64,000 bases of DNA. It comes from Actinoplanes auranticolor (GTDB lineage Bacteria > Actinomycetota > Actinomycetes > Mycobacteriales > Micromonosporaceae). The translations under genes were made by a program, and so were the position numbers. The notes beneath the pieces were generated by a model, which saw only the letters and a list, made by a program, of their open reading frames with translations, did no database searches and was not told where the DNA came from. Of this stretch, positions 36,286 through 46,394 are shown in pieces (position 1 is the stretch's first letter; every line of letters starts with the position of its first letter). The DNA lies in assembly GCF_018332655.1 (NCBI RefSeq), contig NZ_BOQL01000005.1, forward strand, positions 1 to 64,000, read 5' to 3'.

Positions 36286-36439
36286 CCAGCGTCCGCCCGC
36301 TCCCCGGAGGGTGGGTCGACGGCCGACAGGCCGGCAGGCAGAAACGAGCTGAGCCCGCACCCGCCGAAGCGAGCGCGAGCCAGACGTATAGAGCGTTAGT
36401 TGGTGCGAGCCACACCGATCGGGCAGGTCATCCCGTTCG
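36286..36439 (-). repeat. Inverted, eroded copy D of the msrA-tail module
   Basis: Read on the minus strand, 36439-36409 gives CGAACGGGATGACCTGCCCG and continues through the same core as copies A-C. 36341-36286 gives the later part of the B/C module (GTCGGCCGTCGACCCACC...GGGGAGCGGGC). The 67 bases between do not match. It therefore looks like an old copy in the opposite direction, 10.5 kb from copy C. Confidence 0.75.
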
Positions 36440-36607
36440 GGACCGGGCTTGAGTTGTGTGACCTGTCGAGGACGACGTACGCGGCGTCTCGTCCGCCGCT
36501 TGGCCGACCTGTTCGGCCTCAGCATCCAAGCAGGCACCCGCTACACCAACGTCATCAGCCACCCCGACCTCCGTCGGGCTAGCGATGGCCCCGCCAAGGC
36601 CCTGCCG

Positions 36608-37262
36608 GTGACCGACACCAACCGGGCAACCCTGCGCACCACATTCGGCCAGGACGCCGAACTCTACGACCAATGCCGTCCGGCCTACCCGCCCCAGCTG
36701 TTCACCGACCTCGCCACCCCGGCAGGTCTCGGTCCCCGCTCCCGGGTGCTGGAGATCGGATGCGGAACCGGCCAAGCGACCCTGCCCCTGGCACAACGGG
36801 GATGCGACGTCGTCGCGATGGACCTCAGCCCCGACATGGCCGCCATCGCCCGACGCAACCTCGCGCAGTTCCCAAATGTCACCGTCGTCGCGGCGGCCTT
36901 CGAGGACTGGCAACCTTCGAACGGAACCTTCGACGCGATCCTCTCCGCGACCGCGTTCCACTGGCTTGACCCCGCCCGGCATGCGTCTGACGACCGACGA
37001 CGAAACCCCCGAGGAGGCGGCAGAGTTCGATCGATCGGCACGATTCGGGCCAGTCGAATTCCGGCGCTACGAGTGGCAACAGACCTATACGTCGCCCGAG
37101 TATCTGAACCTGCTCATGACCTACTCCGGCAATCGAGCCATGGCACCGCGGGCACGCAGCGGCCTGTTCGCGTGCATCTCCCACCTGATCGACGACGTCT
37201 ACAACGGAGCAATCACCAAGCAATACCGGACCCGGCTCGCCATCGCCCACAAACTCACTTGA
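36608..37262 (+). pseudogene. SAM-dependent methyltransferase with internal deletion and frameshift
   Basis: The first 120 codons encode a class I methyltransferase: TTFGQDAELYDQCRPAYP, the SAM motif VLEIGCGTGQATLPLA, and DAILSATAFHWLDP. The frame then changes near 36970-36980 to a second frame with PPGMRLTTDDETPEEAAEF and ending ALAIAHKLT-like residues (YRTRLAIAHKLT). Intact relatives have about 60-100 residues between these parts, so a deletion with frameshift removed the middle. The protein cannot be functional. Confidence 0.8.
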
Positions 37263-37274
37263 AAGGTACTGCTG

Positions 37275-37691
37275 GTGGCCGCCGGCGAGGACAGCATCGA
37301 TATCTCGTCGGGTCGGGACACCAGCAGCCCGGCGAAGGTGTCCGCTCGCGCGTCGACGTGGACCACGAAACCGCTGTCGGTCAAAGCCTCGATGACGAGA
37401 TCCGCGGCGGCGGGGAACAGATCGACGTCACCGCTCGGCCGGCGGGAACCAGAGGGATGGCCGGCGCCGGGTGAGGAGCGCCCGATCAAGGACTGCGTGC
37501 AGGTCGTCGGGCTTGGTCGCCTCGAGCAGGACCGTGCGGTAGAGGTCGACGATCCGGCCGGGACTGTCGAGGTCGTAGTCGGCCGCACCGGACCAGTCGA
37601 GGTGACGCGGCAGGGTGACGACACCGGCGGTCCGCCCGTGGAGCAGCGTGAGATCGTCCGCGACGACGACCGGCTCGGCATATCGGCGCAT
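37275..37691 (-). pseudogene. Remnant of an AbiE-like two-gene module
   Basis: From ATG 37691 the first 80 codons (RRYAEPVVVADDLTLLHGRT, LDWSGAADYDLDSPGRIVDLYRTVLLEA) resemble the small partner protein encoded beside AbiEii nucleotidyltransferases. At about 37430 the frame shifts into RPSGDVDLFPAAADLVIEAL, which matches the interior of an AbiEii nucleotidyltransferase including the DVDLF acidic pair. The end of the first gene and the start of the second are missing, so one deletion probably fused the two. Confidence 0.55.
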
Positions 37692-38068
37692 GACAGGTCA
37701 CCTCCTCCTCGTTCATCGTGACACGTGGCGGGCGCCAGAGCGGCGCCCAGCCGCGTTCACCAAGGTCAGAGCGTGCGAGAGGTCCCGCTGGCCGGCCGTG
37801 ACCCGCTGACAGTGGCCCACCGCATTCACCCGGGAAGCGCGAAGCAACGAGAACTTGAACCGGATCGTCCGCGAGTTCTCCCGAAATGCGTCCCGATCGC
37901 CTCGGAACAGCCTGTCTCGCGATGGTCGCCGCCGAAATCGAACGATCGACCGCGTAAGGTCTTCGATGGGGAGAACCTCGGAGATTTCGCCGAATCTGTC
38001 GAGGAAAACACTTCCACCGATTGAATCTGCCGGCGTCTGCCATGACGCCGGAGGATTGGGGAGCGACC
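37692..38068. other. Intergenic stretch upstream of the opine-dehydrogenase-like gene
   Basis: About 380 bases with no supportable gene. It probably contains the promoter of the downstream gene. A GGGGAG ribosome site is at its right end. The composition is less GC-rich than coding DNA nearby. Confidence 0.4.
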
Positions 38069-39148
38069 ATGAACGTCACCGTTATCGGTTCCGGCAACGG
38101 AGGCATGGCTGTCGCCTTCGACTGTGCTCAGCAAGGCCACCGGGTCTCGCTGTACTCCCGAGCCGCGCACGCTCACGAGAACATCGAGGCAGTCGGGGTA
38201 AAGGGAGGCATCACGAGCCAGGGACGGCTGGAGGGCTTCGCCCCGGTTGCGTACGCCGGTACCGACATCGAAGCCGCCATGGAGGGTGCCGAGCTCGTCT
38301 TCGTGGTCGGGCCCGCGTTCGCCACCGAGCCCTTCGGTCACGACCTCGCACCTCACCTGCGTACCGGGATGACCGTGGTGATCTGTCCCGGATCCTGCGG
38401 CGGTGCCCTCGCCTTCAAGCGAGCCGCAGGTTTGGCGGTGCACGACGACAACATCATCGTCGGGGAGACCAGCACCCTTCCGTACGCGTGCCGGGCCGAC
38501 GGCCAGGGCAACGTCCACGTATTCCACAGGTTCGACACGGGCCTCTTCGCCGCGGCCGTTCCTCGGTCGGGCAACGGCAAGCTGCTGGAGATCCTCAGGC
38601 AGGTCTATCCCTCGACCACCGAGGCGGCCACGGTCCTCCAGACGTCTCTGCAGAACGGCAACCCCGTCATCCACCCCGCGGTGACGCTCATGAACGCCGC
38701 CCTGCTGGAGCGGACCGGTGGCGACTTCCTCTTCTACGAGGAGGGTGTCACCCCAGCTGCGAGCCGTCTGATGGAGGTTGTCGACACCGAGCGTCTCGCC
38801 ATCGCGACGGCGCTCGGCGTGACGATCCTGTCCGAGCCGGAGATCGGTGTGGAGCAGGGCTACATGACCGAGAGCAACTACACGACCGGGTACTCCCGCG
38901 CGCCCGGCTTCCGCGGCATCAAGGCCCCGACTGCCATCGACTCGCGGTACCTCACCGAAGACGTCGGCTACAGCCTGGTCTTCTTCACCGACCTGGCACG
39001 CCGACTCGGAGTGCCCACCCCGACGATGGACGCGATCATCGAGATCACCTCTGTCGTCCTCGCGCGCGACCTGCGTGCGGAAGGAGCCCGCACGATGAGT
39101 TCTCTGGGACTCGACGACCTGACCACCGAGCAGCTGACCAGCCTTTGA
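38069..39148 (+). CDS. NAD/NADP-dependent octopine/nopaline dehydrogenase family protein
   Basis: A 359-residue dehydrogenase. The Rossmann motif VIGSGNGGMAVAFDCA is at residues 5-20. The C-terminal half resembles the opine-dehydrogenase catalytic domain, with conserved HPAVTLMNA containing the family histidine. The reaction is expected to be reductive condensation of an amino acid with a keto acid, or its reverse. The substrate is unknown. GGGGAG precedes ATG 38069. It stands alone, with a hairpin terminator at 39316. Confidence 0.85.
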   Translation: MNVTVIGSGNGGMAVAFDCAQQGHRVSLYSRAAHAHENIEAVGVKGGITSQGRLEGFAPVAYAGTDIEAAMEGAELVFVVGPAFATEPFGHDLAPHLRTGMTVVICPGSCGGALAFKRAAGLAVHDDNIIVGETSTLPYACRADGQGNVHVFHRFDTGLFAAAVPRSGNGKLLEILRQVYPSTTEAATVLQTSLQNGNPVIHPAVTLMNAALLERTGGDFLFYEEGVTPAASRLMEVVDTERLAIATALGVTILSEPEIGVEQGYMTESNYTTGYSRAPGFRGIKAPTAIDSRYLTEDVGYSLVFFTDLARRLGVPTPTMDAIIEITSVVLARDLRAEGARTMSSLGLDDLTTEQLTSL

Positions 39149-39315
39149 GGACAGGCGCCACGGCCTCATCTCCCGCCGGTCAGCCGAGCCGGCATGAGCG
39201 TGCGGATCGACGCGGGCCCGGCGATCCGGCCGGATCTGGCAACTCGGGCCGGACGGCGCGCTCCTGGTGGTACCGGTCCGCGGAGTTCCGGGAAGCGCTC
39301 TGCCTCCTACGACAA

Positions 39316-39341
39316 GGCCCGCTCGCCGAGGCGAGCGGGCC
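39316..39341 (+). terminator. 12-bp hairpin terminator
   Basis: GGCCCGCTCGCC and GGCGAGCGGGCC pair perfectly around two bases, followed by CGATGTCGGTTCTTT. It lies 167 bases after the opine-dehydrogenase-like gene. The left flank TACGACAAG plus stem is also found at 36219-36239. Confidence 0.6.
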
Positions 39342-39370
39342 CGATGTCGGTTCTTTCCCTGCAATCAGCT

Positions 39371-39495
39371 GGCAGGGTGAGGGTGGCCGTTCATGAGCCG
39401 CCAGGCGATTGGCCGCCCTCGCCCGGTCTCGGCGGGAGCGACGTCCAGTGCCATGCAACCAGGCACGACCTGACCTTGATCCAGACCTTGATCTT
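39371..39495 (-). repeat. 124-bp dispersed repeat, copy R1 (inverted relative to R2)
   Basis: Read on the minus strand, it matches 44784-44907 with about 12 differences in the 111 best-aligned bases. It lies in the gap between the opine-dehydrogenase-like gene and cbs. The pair is intergenic and opposite in direction, 5.3 kb apart. Confidence 0.85.
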
Positions 39496-39509
39496 GCGCT
39501 GTAGGAACC

Positions 39510-40868
<1,359 letters not shown>

Positions 40869-40918
40869 GTCGCTGTGCCCTTCTGGGGGTGCTGACCTGT
40901 ACCTGGTCAGCCTACGGC

Positions 40919-41275
40919 TCAGCTCACCACGGAACCGGGCAGGACCGCGGCGCGCGCTTTCTCCCACTCCAGGAAGCGCTCGGTCTCGCTCAGTACGGAA
41001 CCCGCCAGCCAGGTGATCATGAGGGCGTCGTCGGCCAGCCCGAAGACGAGCAGCGCTGCCTCGGGGACCGCGTCGATCGGGGAGACCACGTACAGCGTCG
41101 CGGCGGTCATCAGGGCCACCCGCATGCCGCCGTCGTACTCGCCCTTCGCGGTCGCCTTGATCATCCTGGGCAGCGCGGCCACCCGCTTGCCGATCGACGG
41201 GCCGCCACGGGCTCCTGCCATCAGTGCCTTCGCGAGCGCCGTGAACGCGGCGGTCCGGTGCAGAGTTCTGGCCAT
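40919..41275 (-). CDS. DUF1232 (YkvA) family membrane protein
   Basis: A 118-residue protein with the DUF1232 core SPIDAVPEAALLVFGLADDALMITW at about residues 65-90 and an adjacent hydrophobic stretch, so it is probably membrane-associated. The function is unknown. ATG 41275 follows AAAGGGGAC. It is upstream of cbs on the same strand, with 50 bases between them, so the two may be co-transcribed. Confidence 0.85.
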   Translation of the reverse strand: MARTLHRTAAFTALAKALMAGARGGPSIGKRVAALPRMIKATAKGEYDGGMRVALMTAATLYVVSPIDAVPEAALLVFGLADDALMITWLAGSVLSETERFLEWEKARAAVLPGSVVS

Positions 41276-41453
41276 GTCGTCCCCTTTCGCTGTCCTCAGC
41301 ATGACGGCAACGCGCTAGATGTGCCCGCTCGGCGCGGGGTTCAGACACTTGTCGCACAGGCGAGTTAGCCTCGAAGTCCCCACATCGCCGGCAGCCGGGT
41401 CTCCACCCCCTGACTGACGGGCAGGTTCCCACCGAGCGAGAGCGAGGGAGAGC

Positions 41454-42563
41454 GTGCGACAGGTGCGCAGTTTGACAGCGGCGGATTGGCAGCGGCTCCG
41501 GCTCGCGGGCCAGATCGCCGGCGGTGTGACCGGCGCTGCGGCCGGCCTGACCGCCCTCTCGGCGGGCGTGCTGCTCCGCCAGGCCGCCGATGCCCGCCGG
41601 ATCATCCCGATGGCCGAGGCGCCCCCGCCCCGCGGTGACGGTGTGTACGGCCCCAAGTTCCCCGGCAAGCCGCTGAGCATGGTCATCCTCGGCGACTCCT
41701 CCGCGGCCGGGTACGGCGTGCACCGCCCCCGGGAGACCCCCGGCGCCCTGCTCGCCACCGGCGTCTCGCGGCGCCTGCGCCGGCCCGTCCGGCTGCACCG
41801 GCTCGCCGTGGTCGGCTCGATGTCCTCCGGCCTGCAGTATCAGGTGGACGCCGCGCTGGAGTACGAGCCCGAGGTGGCCGTCATCCTGGTCGGCGCCAAC
41901 GACGTCACGCACGCCTCGGCCCGGACCGCCGCCGTGCGCCACCTCGCCGACTCGGTCCGCCGGCTGCGCTCGGTCGGCTGCAAGGTCGTCGTCGGCACCT
42001 GCCCGGACATCGGCGCGATCCAGCCGATCAAGCCGCCGTTGCGCTGGCTGGCCCGCAAGTGGAGCCGGCAGCTGGCCGCCGCGCAGACCGTGGCCGTGGT
42101 CGAGGCCGGCGGGCGGACGGTGTCCATGGGCGACCTGCTCGGCCCGGCTTTCGCGGCCGACCCGGTACGGATGTTCAGTTCGGACCGTTTCCACCCGTCG
42201 GCCGAGGGTTACGCCCGCGCCGCGGCGGTCATGATGCCCACGCTCATGGCGATGCTCGGTGAGGACGACCGGGCCCCGGCCACCGGCACCGACGGCGTGC
42301 GCAGCCTGCCGGAGGCGGCCCAGGAGGCGGCCCGTTCGGCCGGCACCGAGGTCGGCCCGGCCAAGGTCGACGGTCACGAGCGCGGACCGGCCGGTCGCTG
42401 GGCCCAGCTGCGCCGGCACCCGTGGTTCGGCGAGCCCCGGCTGTGGTTCGGTCACCGCGCGGCGGCGCCGTTCGGGGAGAGCCCCGTTCCCGGCGTGTCC
42501 GGCCGGTCGGCCGCCGGAGCCGTAGGCTGGACCCCAGCGGATCATCAATCAGCCGTCGACTGA
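41454..42563 (+). CDS. SGNH/GDSL hydrolase family protein, paralogue 1
   Basis: A 369-residue protein. The N-terminal hydrophobic segment (about residues 20-40) may be a membrane anchor. The SGNH blocks follow: ILGDSSAAGYG with the nucleophilic serine, the glycine in VGSMSSGLQ, VGANDVTHA with the oxyanion asparagine, and DRFHPSAEGY with the catalytic histidine. A proline/arginine-rich tail of about 100 residues is extra. The likely activity is esterase or lipase-like. GTG 41454 follows GAGGGAGAG. Paralogue 2 follows in tandem. Confidence 0.9.
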   Translation: MRQVRSLTAADWQRLRLAGQIAGGVTGAAAGLTALSAGVLLRQAADARRIIPMAEAPPPRGDGVYGPKFPGKPLSMVILGDSSAAGYGVHRPRETPGALLATGVSRRLRRPVRLHRLAVVGSMSSGLQYQVDAALEYEPEVAVILVGANDVTHASARTAAVRHLADSVRRLRSVGCKVVVGTCPDIGAIQPIKPPLRWLARKWSRQLAAAQTVAVVEAGGRTVSMGDLLGPAFAADPVRMFSSDRFHPSAEGYARAAAVMMPTLMAMLGEDDRAPATGTDGVRSLPEAAQEAARSAGTEVGPAKVDGHERGPAGRWAQLRRHPWFGEPRLWFGHRAAAPFGESPVPGVSGRSAAGAVGWTPADHQSAVD

Positions 42564-42591
42564 CGGAGTTGCACTGCGGCAGGGAGGCGAC

Positions 42592-43398
42592 ATGACGGGC
42601 CTGGCGGGACGGATCAGCAAAGCGACGGCGACCACCTTGTTCGCCGGGGCCGTCGGCAGTGTCGCGCTGCTCGCGGGCGAGGCGCTCGCGGCCCGCACCC
42701 GGCGGTACGCCAAGCCCACGATGGGCCTGGCCCTGCGCACCTCGATGGGCCCGTCCGCGGCTCCCGCGCTGCGGCTGGTCCTGCTCGGTGACTCGGCGGC
42801 CATCGGGGTCGGCGTGGAGTGGCTCTCCGAGACGGTCGGCGGCCAGCTCGCCCGCCTGCTCGCCGAGGGCACCCCGGAGACCGGCCAGCGGCACGTGCTG
42901 CTGTCCAGCGTCGGCGTGGCCGGCTCCCGGTCGACCGACCTGGCCACCCAGGTGGCCCGGGCCCTGCTCGGTGACCGTCCGGACGTGGCGGTGGTGCTGA
43001 TCGGCGCGCAGGACGCGACCGGTCTGCGCAGCGCGGAGGAGTCGGCCGCGCACCTCGGGGACGCCGTCCGGCGGCTGCGCGGGGCCGGCGTCCAGGTCGT
43101 CGTCGGCACCTGCCCCGATCTGGGCGCCGTCCGCTCGATCGCCCCGCCGTTGCGGCAGCTCACCGGCTGGGTGGGCCGCCGGGTGGCGCGGGCCCAGGCC
43201 GCCGCGGTGACCGGGGCCGGCGGTGTCGTGGTCGACCTGGCCGAGGAGACGGGCGCGGTGTTCCGGGCCGACGCGGGCACGCTCTGCTACGACGGCTTCC
43301 ACCCCTCGGCGGACGGTTACCGGGTGTGGGCGCACGCGCTCTACCCGGCGGTGCTCGACGCGGCGCAGGCCGCCGGGCGCCGCTCGATTCAGGAATAA
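42592..43398 (+). CDS. SGNH/GDSL hydrolase family protein, paralogue 2
   Basis: A 268-residue paralogue of the preceding gene, 28 bases away. Block I is LLGDSAAIGVG, block II SSVGVAGSRSTD, and block V DGFHPSADGYRVW. In block III the expected GxND reads GAQD, so the oxyanion asparagine is a glutamine. This may lower or alter activity. A short N-terminal hydrophobic segment is present. Tandem duplication and divergence are inferred. Confidence 0.9.
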   Translation: MTGLAGRISKATATTLFAGAVGSVALLAGEALAARTRRYAKPTMGLALRTSMGPSAAPALRLVLLGDSAAIGVGVEWLSETVGGQLARLLAEGTPETGQRHVLLSSVGVAGSRSTDLATQVARALLGDRPDVAVVLIGAQDATGLRSAEESAAHLGDAVRRLRGAGVQVVVGTCPDLGAVRSIAPPLRQLTGWVGRRVARAQAAAVTGAGGVVVDLAEETGAVFRADAGTLCYDGFHPSADGYRVWAHALYPAVLDAAQAAGRRSIQE

Positions 43399-43463
43399 CC
43401 GACAAAATGGTGTGACGAAGTGATGCTTCCGCGTCAAGTTACCGGCGCGTTAACGTGGGCTGC

Positions 43464-44708
43464 ATGCCGGAAGCTGTCATCGTCGCCACCGCCCGCTCCC
43501 CCATCGGCCGCGCGGTCAAGGGCTCGCTGAAGGACCTGCGCCCCGACGACCTCGCCGCGACCATCATCGACGCCGCCCTGAGCAAGGTGCCCCAGCTCGA
43601 CCGCACTCTCATCGAGGACCTCTACCTGGGCTGCGGCCTGCCCGGCGGTGAGCAGGGCTTCAACATGGCCCGCGTGGTCGCCACCCTGCTGGGCCTGGAC
43701 GGCCTGCCGGGCGCCACCGTGACCCGGTACTGCTCCTCCTCGCTCCAGACGACCCGGATGGCCTTCCACGCCATCAAGGCCGGCGAGGGCGACATCTTCC
43801 TCTCGGCCGGCGTGGAGACGGTGTCCCGCTTCGGCCGGGGCAACTCCGACGGCCTGCCGCCCGAGGCCCAGGCGCTGGTCGGCGGCGGCTGGGAGAACCC
43901 GAAGTTCGCCGAGGCCCGGGTGCGCACCACCGAGGCCGCCAGGAACGGCGGCGTCTGGCACGACCCGCGCGAGGACGGCAACCTGCCCGACATCTACCTG
44001 GGCATGGGCTACACCGCGGAAAACCTGGCCCAGGCGTACGACGTGAGCCGCCAGGACATGGACGAGTTCGGGGTCCGCAGCCAGAACCTGGCCGAGAAGG
44101 CGATCGCGAACGGCTTCTGGCAGCGCGAGATCACTCCGGTGACGACCCCCGACGGCAAGGTGGTCTCGACCGACGACGGTCCCCGCCCCGGCGTCACCAT
44201 GGAGGCCGTCTCCGCCCTCAAGCCGGTGTTCCGCCCCGACGGCCGGATCACCGCCGGCAACTGCTGCCCGCTCAACGACGGCGCGGCCGCCGTAGTGATC
44301 ATGAGCGACACCAAGGCGCGCGAGCTGGGCATCACCCCGCTGGCCCGGATCGTGTCGACCGGCGTCACGGCCCTGTCGCCGGAGATCATGGGCCTGGGCC
44401 CGGTCGAGGCGTCCCGGCAGGCGCTCCAGCGGGCCGGGATGACCATCGACGACGTCGACCTGGTGGAGATCAACGAGGCCTTCGCGGCCCAGGTCATCCC
44501 CTCGTACCGCGAGCTGGGCATCCCGCTGGAGAAGCTCAACGTCAACGGCGGCGCGATCGCGGTGGGCCACCCGTTCGGCATGACCGGCGCCCGGATCACC
44601 GGCACGTTGCTGAACTCCCTGGACTGGCACGACAAGAGCATCGGCCTGGAGACGATGTGCGTCGGCGGCGGTCAGGGCATGGCGATGGTGCTCGAGCGCC
44701 TCAGCTGA
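43464..44708 (+). CDS. Acetyl-CoA C-acetyltransferase (thiolase)
   Basis: A 414-residue thiolase that condenses or cleaves acyl-CoA units in fatty acid degradation or acetoacetyl-CoA synthesis. The nucleophilic cysteine is in TRYCSSSLQTTRMA at about residue 90. The basic pair is in AVGHPFGMTGARI and MCVGGGQGMAM. ATG 43464 is chosen, and an upstream in-frame GTG at 43455 lacks support. No ribosome site precedes it. TAACGT at 43451-43456 could be the -10 of a leaderless promoter. Confidence 0.93.
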   Translation: MPEAVIVATARSPIGRAVKGSLKDLRPDDLAATIIDAALSKVPQLDRTLIEDLYLGCGLPGGEQGFNMARVVATLLGLDGLPGATVTRYCSSSLQTTRMAFHAIKAGEGDIFLSAGVETVSRFGRGNSDGLPPEAQALVGGGWENPKFAEARVRTTEAARNGGVWHDPREDGNLPDIYLGMGYTAENLAQAYDVSRQDMDEFGVRSQNLAEKAIANGFWQREITPVTTPDGKVVSTDDGPRPGVTMEAVSALKPVFRPDGRITAGNCCPLNDGAAAVVIMSDTKARELGITPLARIVSTGVTALSPEIMGLGPVEASRQALQRAGMTIDDVDLVEINEAFAAQVIPSYRELGIPLEKLNVNGGAIAVGHPFGMTGARITGTLLNSLDWHDKSIGLETMCVGGGQGMAMVLERLS

Positions 44709-44783
44709 GCGCGTTTCCCGATTTTCCGCCGGGTCCGGCTGCCGTAGGGGGCGGTCGGGCTCGGCGGTTCAGTTTCCGAGACG

Positions 44784-44907
44784 AAGATCAAATTAAGATC
44801 AAGGCCATGTCGTGCCTGGTTGCATGGCACCGACCGTCGCTCACGCCGAGACCGGGCGAGGGTAACCATTCGCTTGGCGGCTCATGAGCGGCCACCCTCA
44901 CCCTGCC
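44784..44907 (+). repeat. 124-bp dispersed repeat, copy R2
   Basis: It matches the reverse complement of 39371-39495, starting at AAGATCAA and ending at CCCTCACCCTGCC. It contains the palindrome GCTCATGAGC. It lies between the thiolase gene and the next minus-strand gene. Both copies can be read as a short peptide, but conservation is not codon-like, so a non-coding element is more likely. Confidence 0.85.
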
Positions 44908-44932
44908 AGGTCCGTGCACGGGATGAACCCTT

Positions 44933-45250
44933 TCAGAGGGCGTCGCGTGCGTCCGTCACGGCTGCGGTCGCGCGACTGAGGACGTCCTCGGGCGGGTTGG
45001 CGGCGAGCAGGTCGTCGGCCATGACGCGGAGCTGATCGGGCAGGACAGTCTCGGCCAGGCGCGGGACCGGACGGTGCCGGCGCTGCTCGGCGTCGGCGCT
45101 CTGGTCGGCCAGGTGCTGGACCAGCGTGCGGACGGCCTCGGCCCGGGTGCTGGCGCCGCCGGCCGCCGGGGCGTTCCAGCGGGCGGCCTCCCAGTGACCG
45201 ACCTGCGTGATGAGCCGTTGCACCGCGGTCTCGAAGTCTGCTGCGCCCAC
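44933..45250 (-). CDS. Hypothetical protein
   Basis: A 105-residue soluble, largely helical protein starting GAADFETAVQRLITQVGHWEA. It contains no recognised motif, signal or membrane segment. Its GTG start lies 24 bases beyond a strong terminator, so it has its own promoter. The function is unknown. It is plausible as a real gene because its frame is consistent and its neighbour gaps are small. Confidence 0.6.
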   Translation of the reverse strand: MGAADFETAVQRLITQVGHWEAARWNAPAAGGASTRAEAVRTLVQHLADQSADAEQRRHRPVPRLAETVLPDQLRVMADDLLAANPPEDVLSRATAAVTDARDAL

Positions 45251-45273
45251 CCGGCGACCCTATCGGCAAACGG

Positions 45274-45313
45274 GGCAGCGCCCGGTCCGCGGGGAGGCGG
45301 ACCGGGCGCTGCC
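45274..45313 (-). terminator. 17-bp perfect hairpin terminator after the Bax-inhibitor gene
   Basis: GGCAGCGCCCGGTCCGC pairs without mismatch with GCGGACCGGGCGCTGCC around a 6-base loop. It lies 26 bases after the stop of the Bax-inhibitor-1 gene on the minus strand. Confidence 0.85.
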
Positions 45314-45339
45314 GGGATGACGCGTTGCCGTACGGGCGG

Positions 45340-46173
45340 CTAATCGTCGCCTTGCAGGAAGCTCAGCAGGCGCAGGATCTCCAGGTACAGCCAGATGAGG
45401 CTGACCAGGATGCCGAACGCCGCCGTCCACGAGTAGCGCTGCGGCAGACCCATCCGCACGCCTTCCTCGACCTCGTTGAAGCTGAGGATGAAGCTCAGCG
45501 ACGCGACGACGATGCAGATCAGGCTGAAGCCGATGCCGAGGGCACCGTTGTCCCGGAGGCCGGTGCTGAAGCCGAACAGCGAGAGCACGAAGTTGATCAG
45601 GATGACGGCGAACAGGCCCGCCATGACCGCGATCATGCCGCGCTGGAACTTCGGTGTCGCCCGGATGACCTTCGCCCTGTACAGGAAGGCCATCAGGAAG
45701 AAGACGCCGAAAGTGGCCACCACCGCCTGCAGGACGATGCCCTGGAAGCCGGCGATCTCCTGATAGAACTTGCTGACCAGGCCGACGAACGCACCCTCGA
45801 TGACCGCGTACGCCACGACCAGCGCGGGGTTGGCCATCCGAGAGAACGAGACGACCAGGCCGATCACCAGTCCGACCACCGCGGCGCCGATCAGGCTCGG
45901 GCCGAGCAGCGAGTCCGGGATCAGGTTCCACGCCGCGACGGCGGAGACACCGGTGATGCCGAGCAGCGTGACGGTCTTGACGACGACGTCGTCGATCGTC
46001 ATGGGTTGTACAGCCGGCGGCGAGGCCGGATATCCCGGTGCGCTGGGGTACGGCTGACCGTAACCCGGCTGACCGGCGGCCGGGCCGTACGGTCCGGCCG
46101 GGTTATACCCGGCGGTCCGCTCCCGCTCGGCCGCACGGCCGAGGCGCGAGAGCACCGGGTTGGAAGTCTTCAC
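45340..46173 (-). CDS. Bax inhibitor-1/YccA family membrane protein
   Basis: A 277-residue protein. The N-terminal 55 residues are rich in glycine, tyrosine and proline (PGYGQPYPSAPGYPASPP). Seven or so membrane helices follow in the BI-1 order, ending YSWTAAFGILVSLIWLYLEILRLL. Homologues are membrane proteins thought to conduct calcium or protons. The role in actinobacteria is unclear. GTG 46173 follows AAGGGAGG. Confidence 0.9.
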   Translation of the reverse strand: MKTSNPVLSRLGRAAERERTAGYNPAGPYGPAAGQPGYGQPYPSAPGYPASPPAVQPMTIDDVVVKTVTLLGITGVSAVAAWNLIPDSLLGPSLIGAAVVGLVIGLVVSFSRMANPALVVAYAVIEGAFVGLVSKFYQEIAGFQGIVLQAVVATFGVFFLMAFLYRAKVIRATPKFQRGMIAVMAGLFAVILINFVLSLFGFSTGLRDNGALGIGFSLICIVVASLSFILSFNEVEEGVRMGLPQRYSWTAAFGILVSLIWLYLEILRLLSFLQGDD

Positions 46174-46281
46174 TGTGTCCAGCCTCCCTTTGAGGTTGAG
46201 GCACGTAGGGGCGTGCTGTTCAAGGGTAAGCGCAATATCAGCTGGATGTCGCCCGGCCAAGCTGTGAGCAGGCTGAAAACG

Positions 46282-46363
46282 TGCCCGGGGCGGGTCTCGA
46301 ACCCGCACGCCTTTTGGGCAGCCGCTTTTAAGGCGGCCGTGTCTGCCGTTCCACCACCCGGGC
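46282..46363 (-). tRNA. bldA: tRNA-Leu (anticodon UAA), bldA-type
   Basis: On the minus strand the acceptor arms GCCCGGG and CCCGGGC pair, followed by discriminator A. The anticodon arm GCCGC/GCGGC encloses the loop CTTAAAA, giving anticodon UAA. A long variable arm (TGCCCAAAAGGCGT) marks a class II leucine tRNA, and GGTTCGAGACC closes the T arm. CCA is not encoded. It reads UUA, the codon translated by bldA tRNA in Streptomyces. The symbol is given by analogy. Confidence 0.93.
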
Positions 46364-46394
46364 CGATGTGTTGCTGCTCACCGTAGCTGGTCCA

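Noticed and set aside
36286..36439. Copy D taken as the right attachment site of one large element from 20.6 to 36.4 kb
   Set aside because: It is inverted relative to copies A-C, lacks the middle of the module and encloses many ordinary core-like genes, so it does not act as a simple direct-repeat end.
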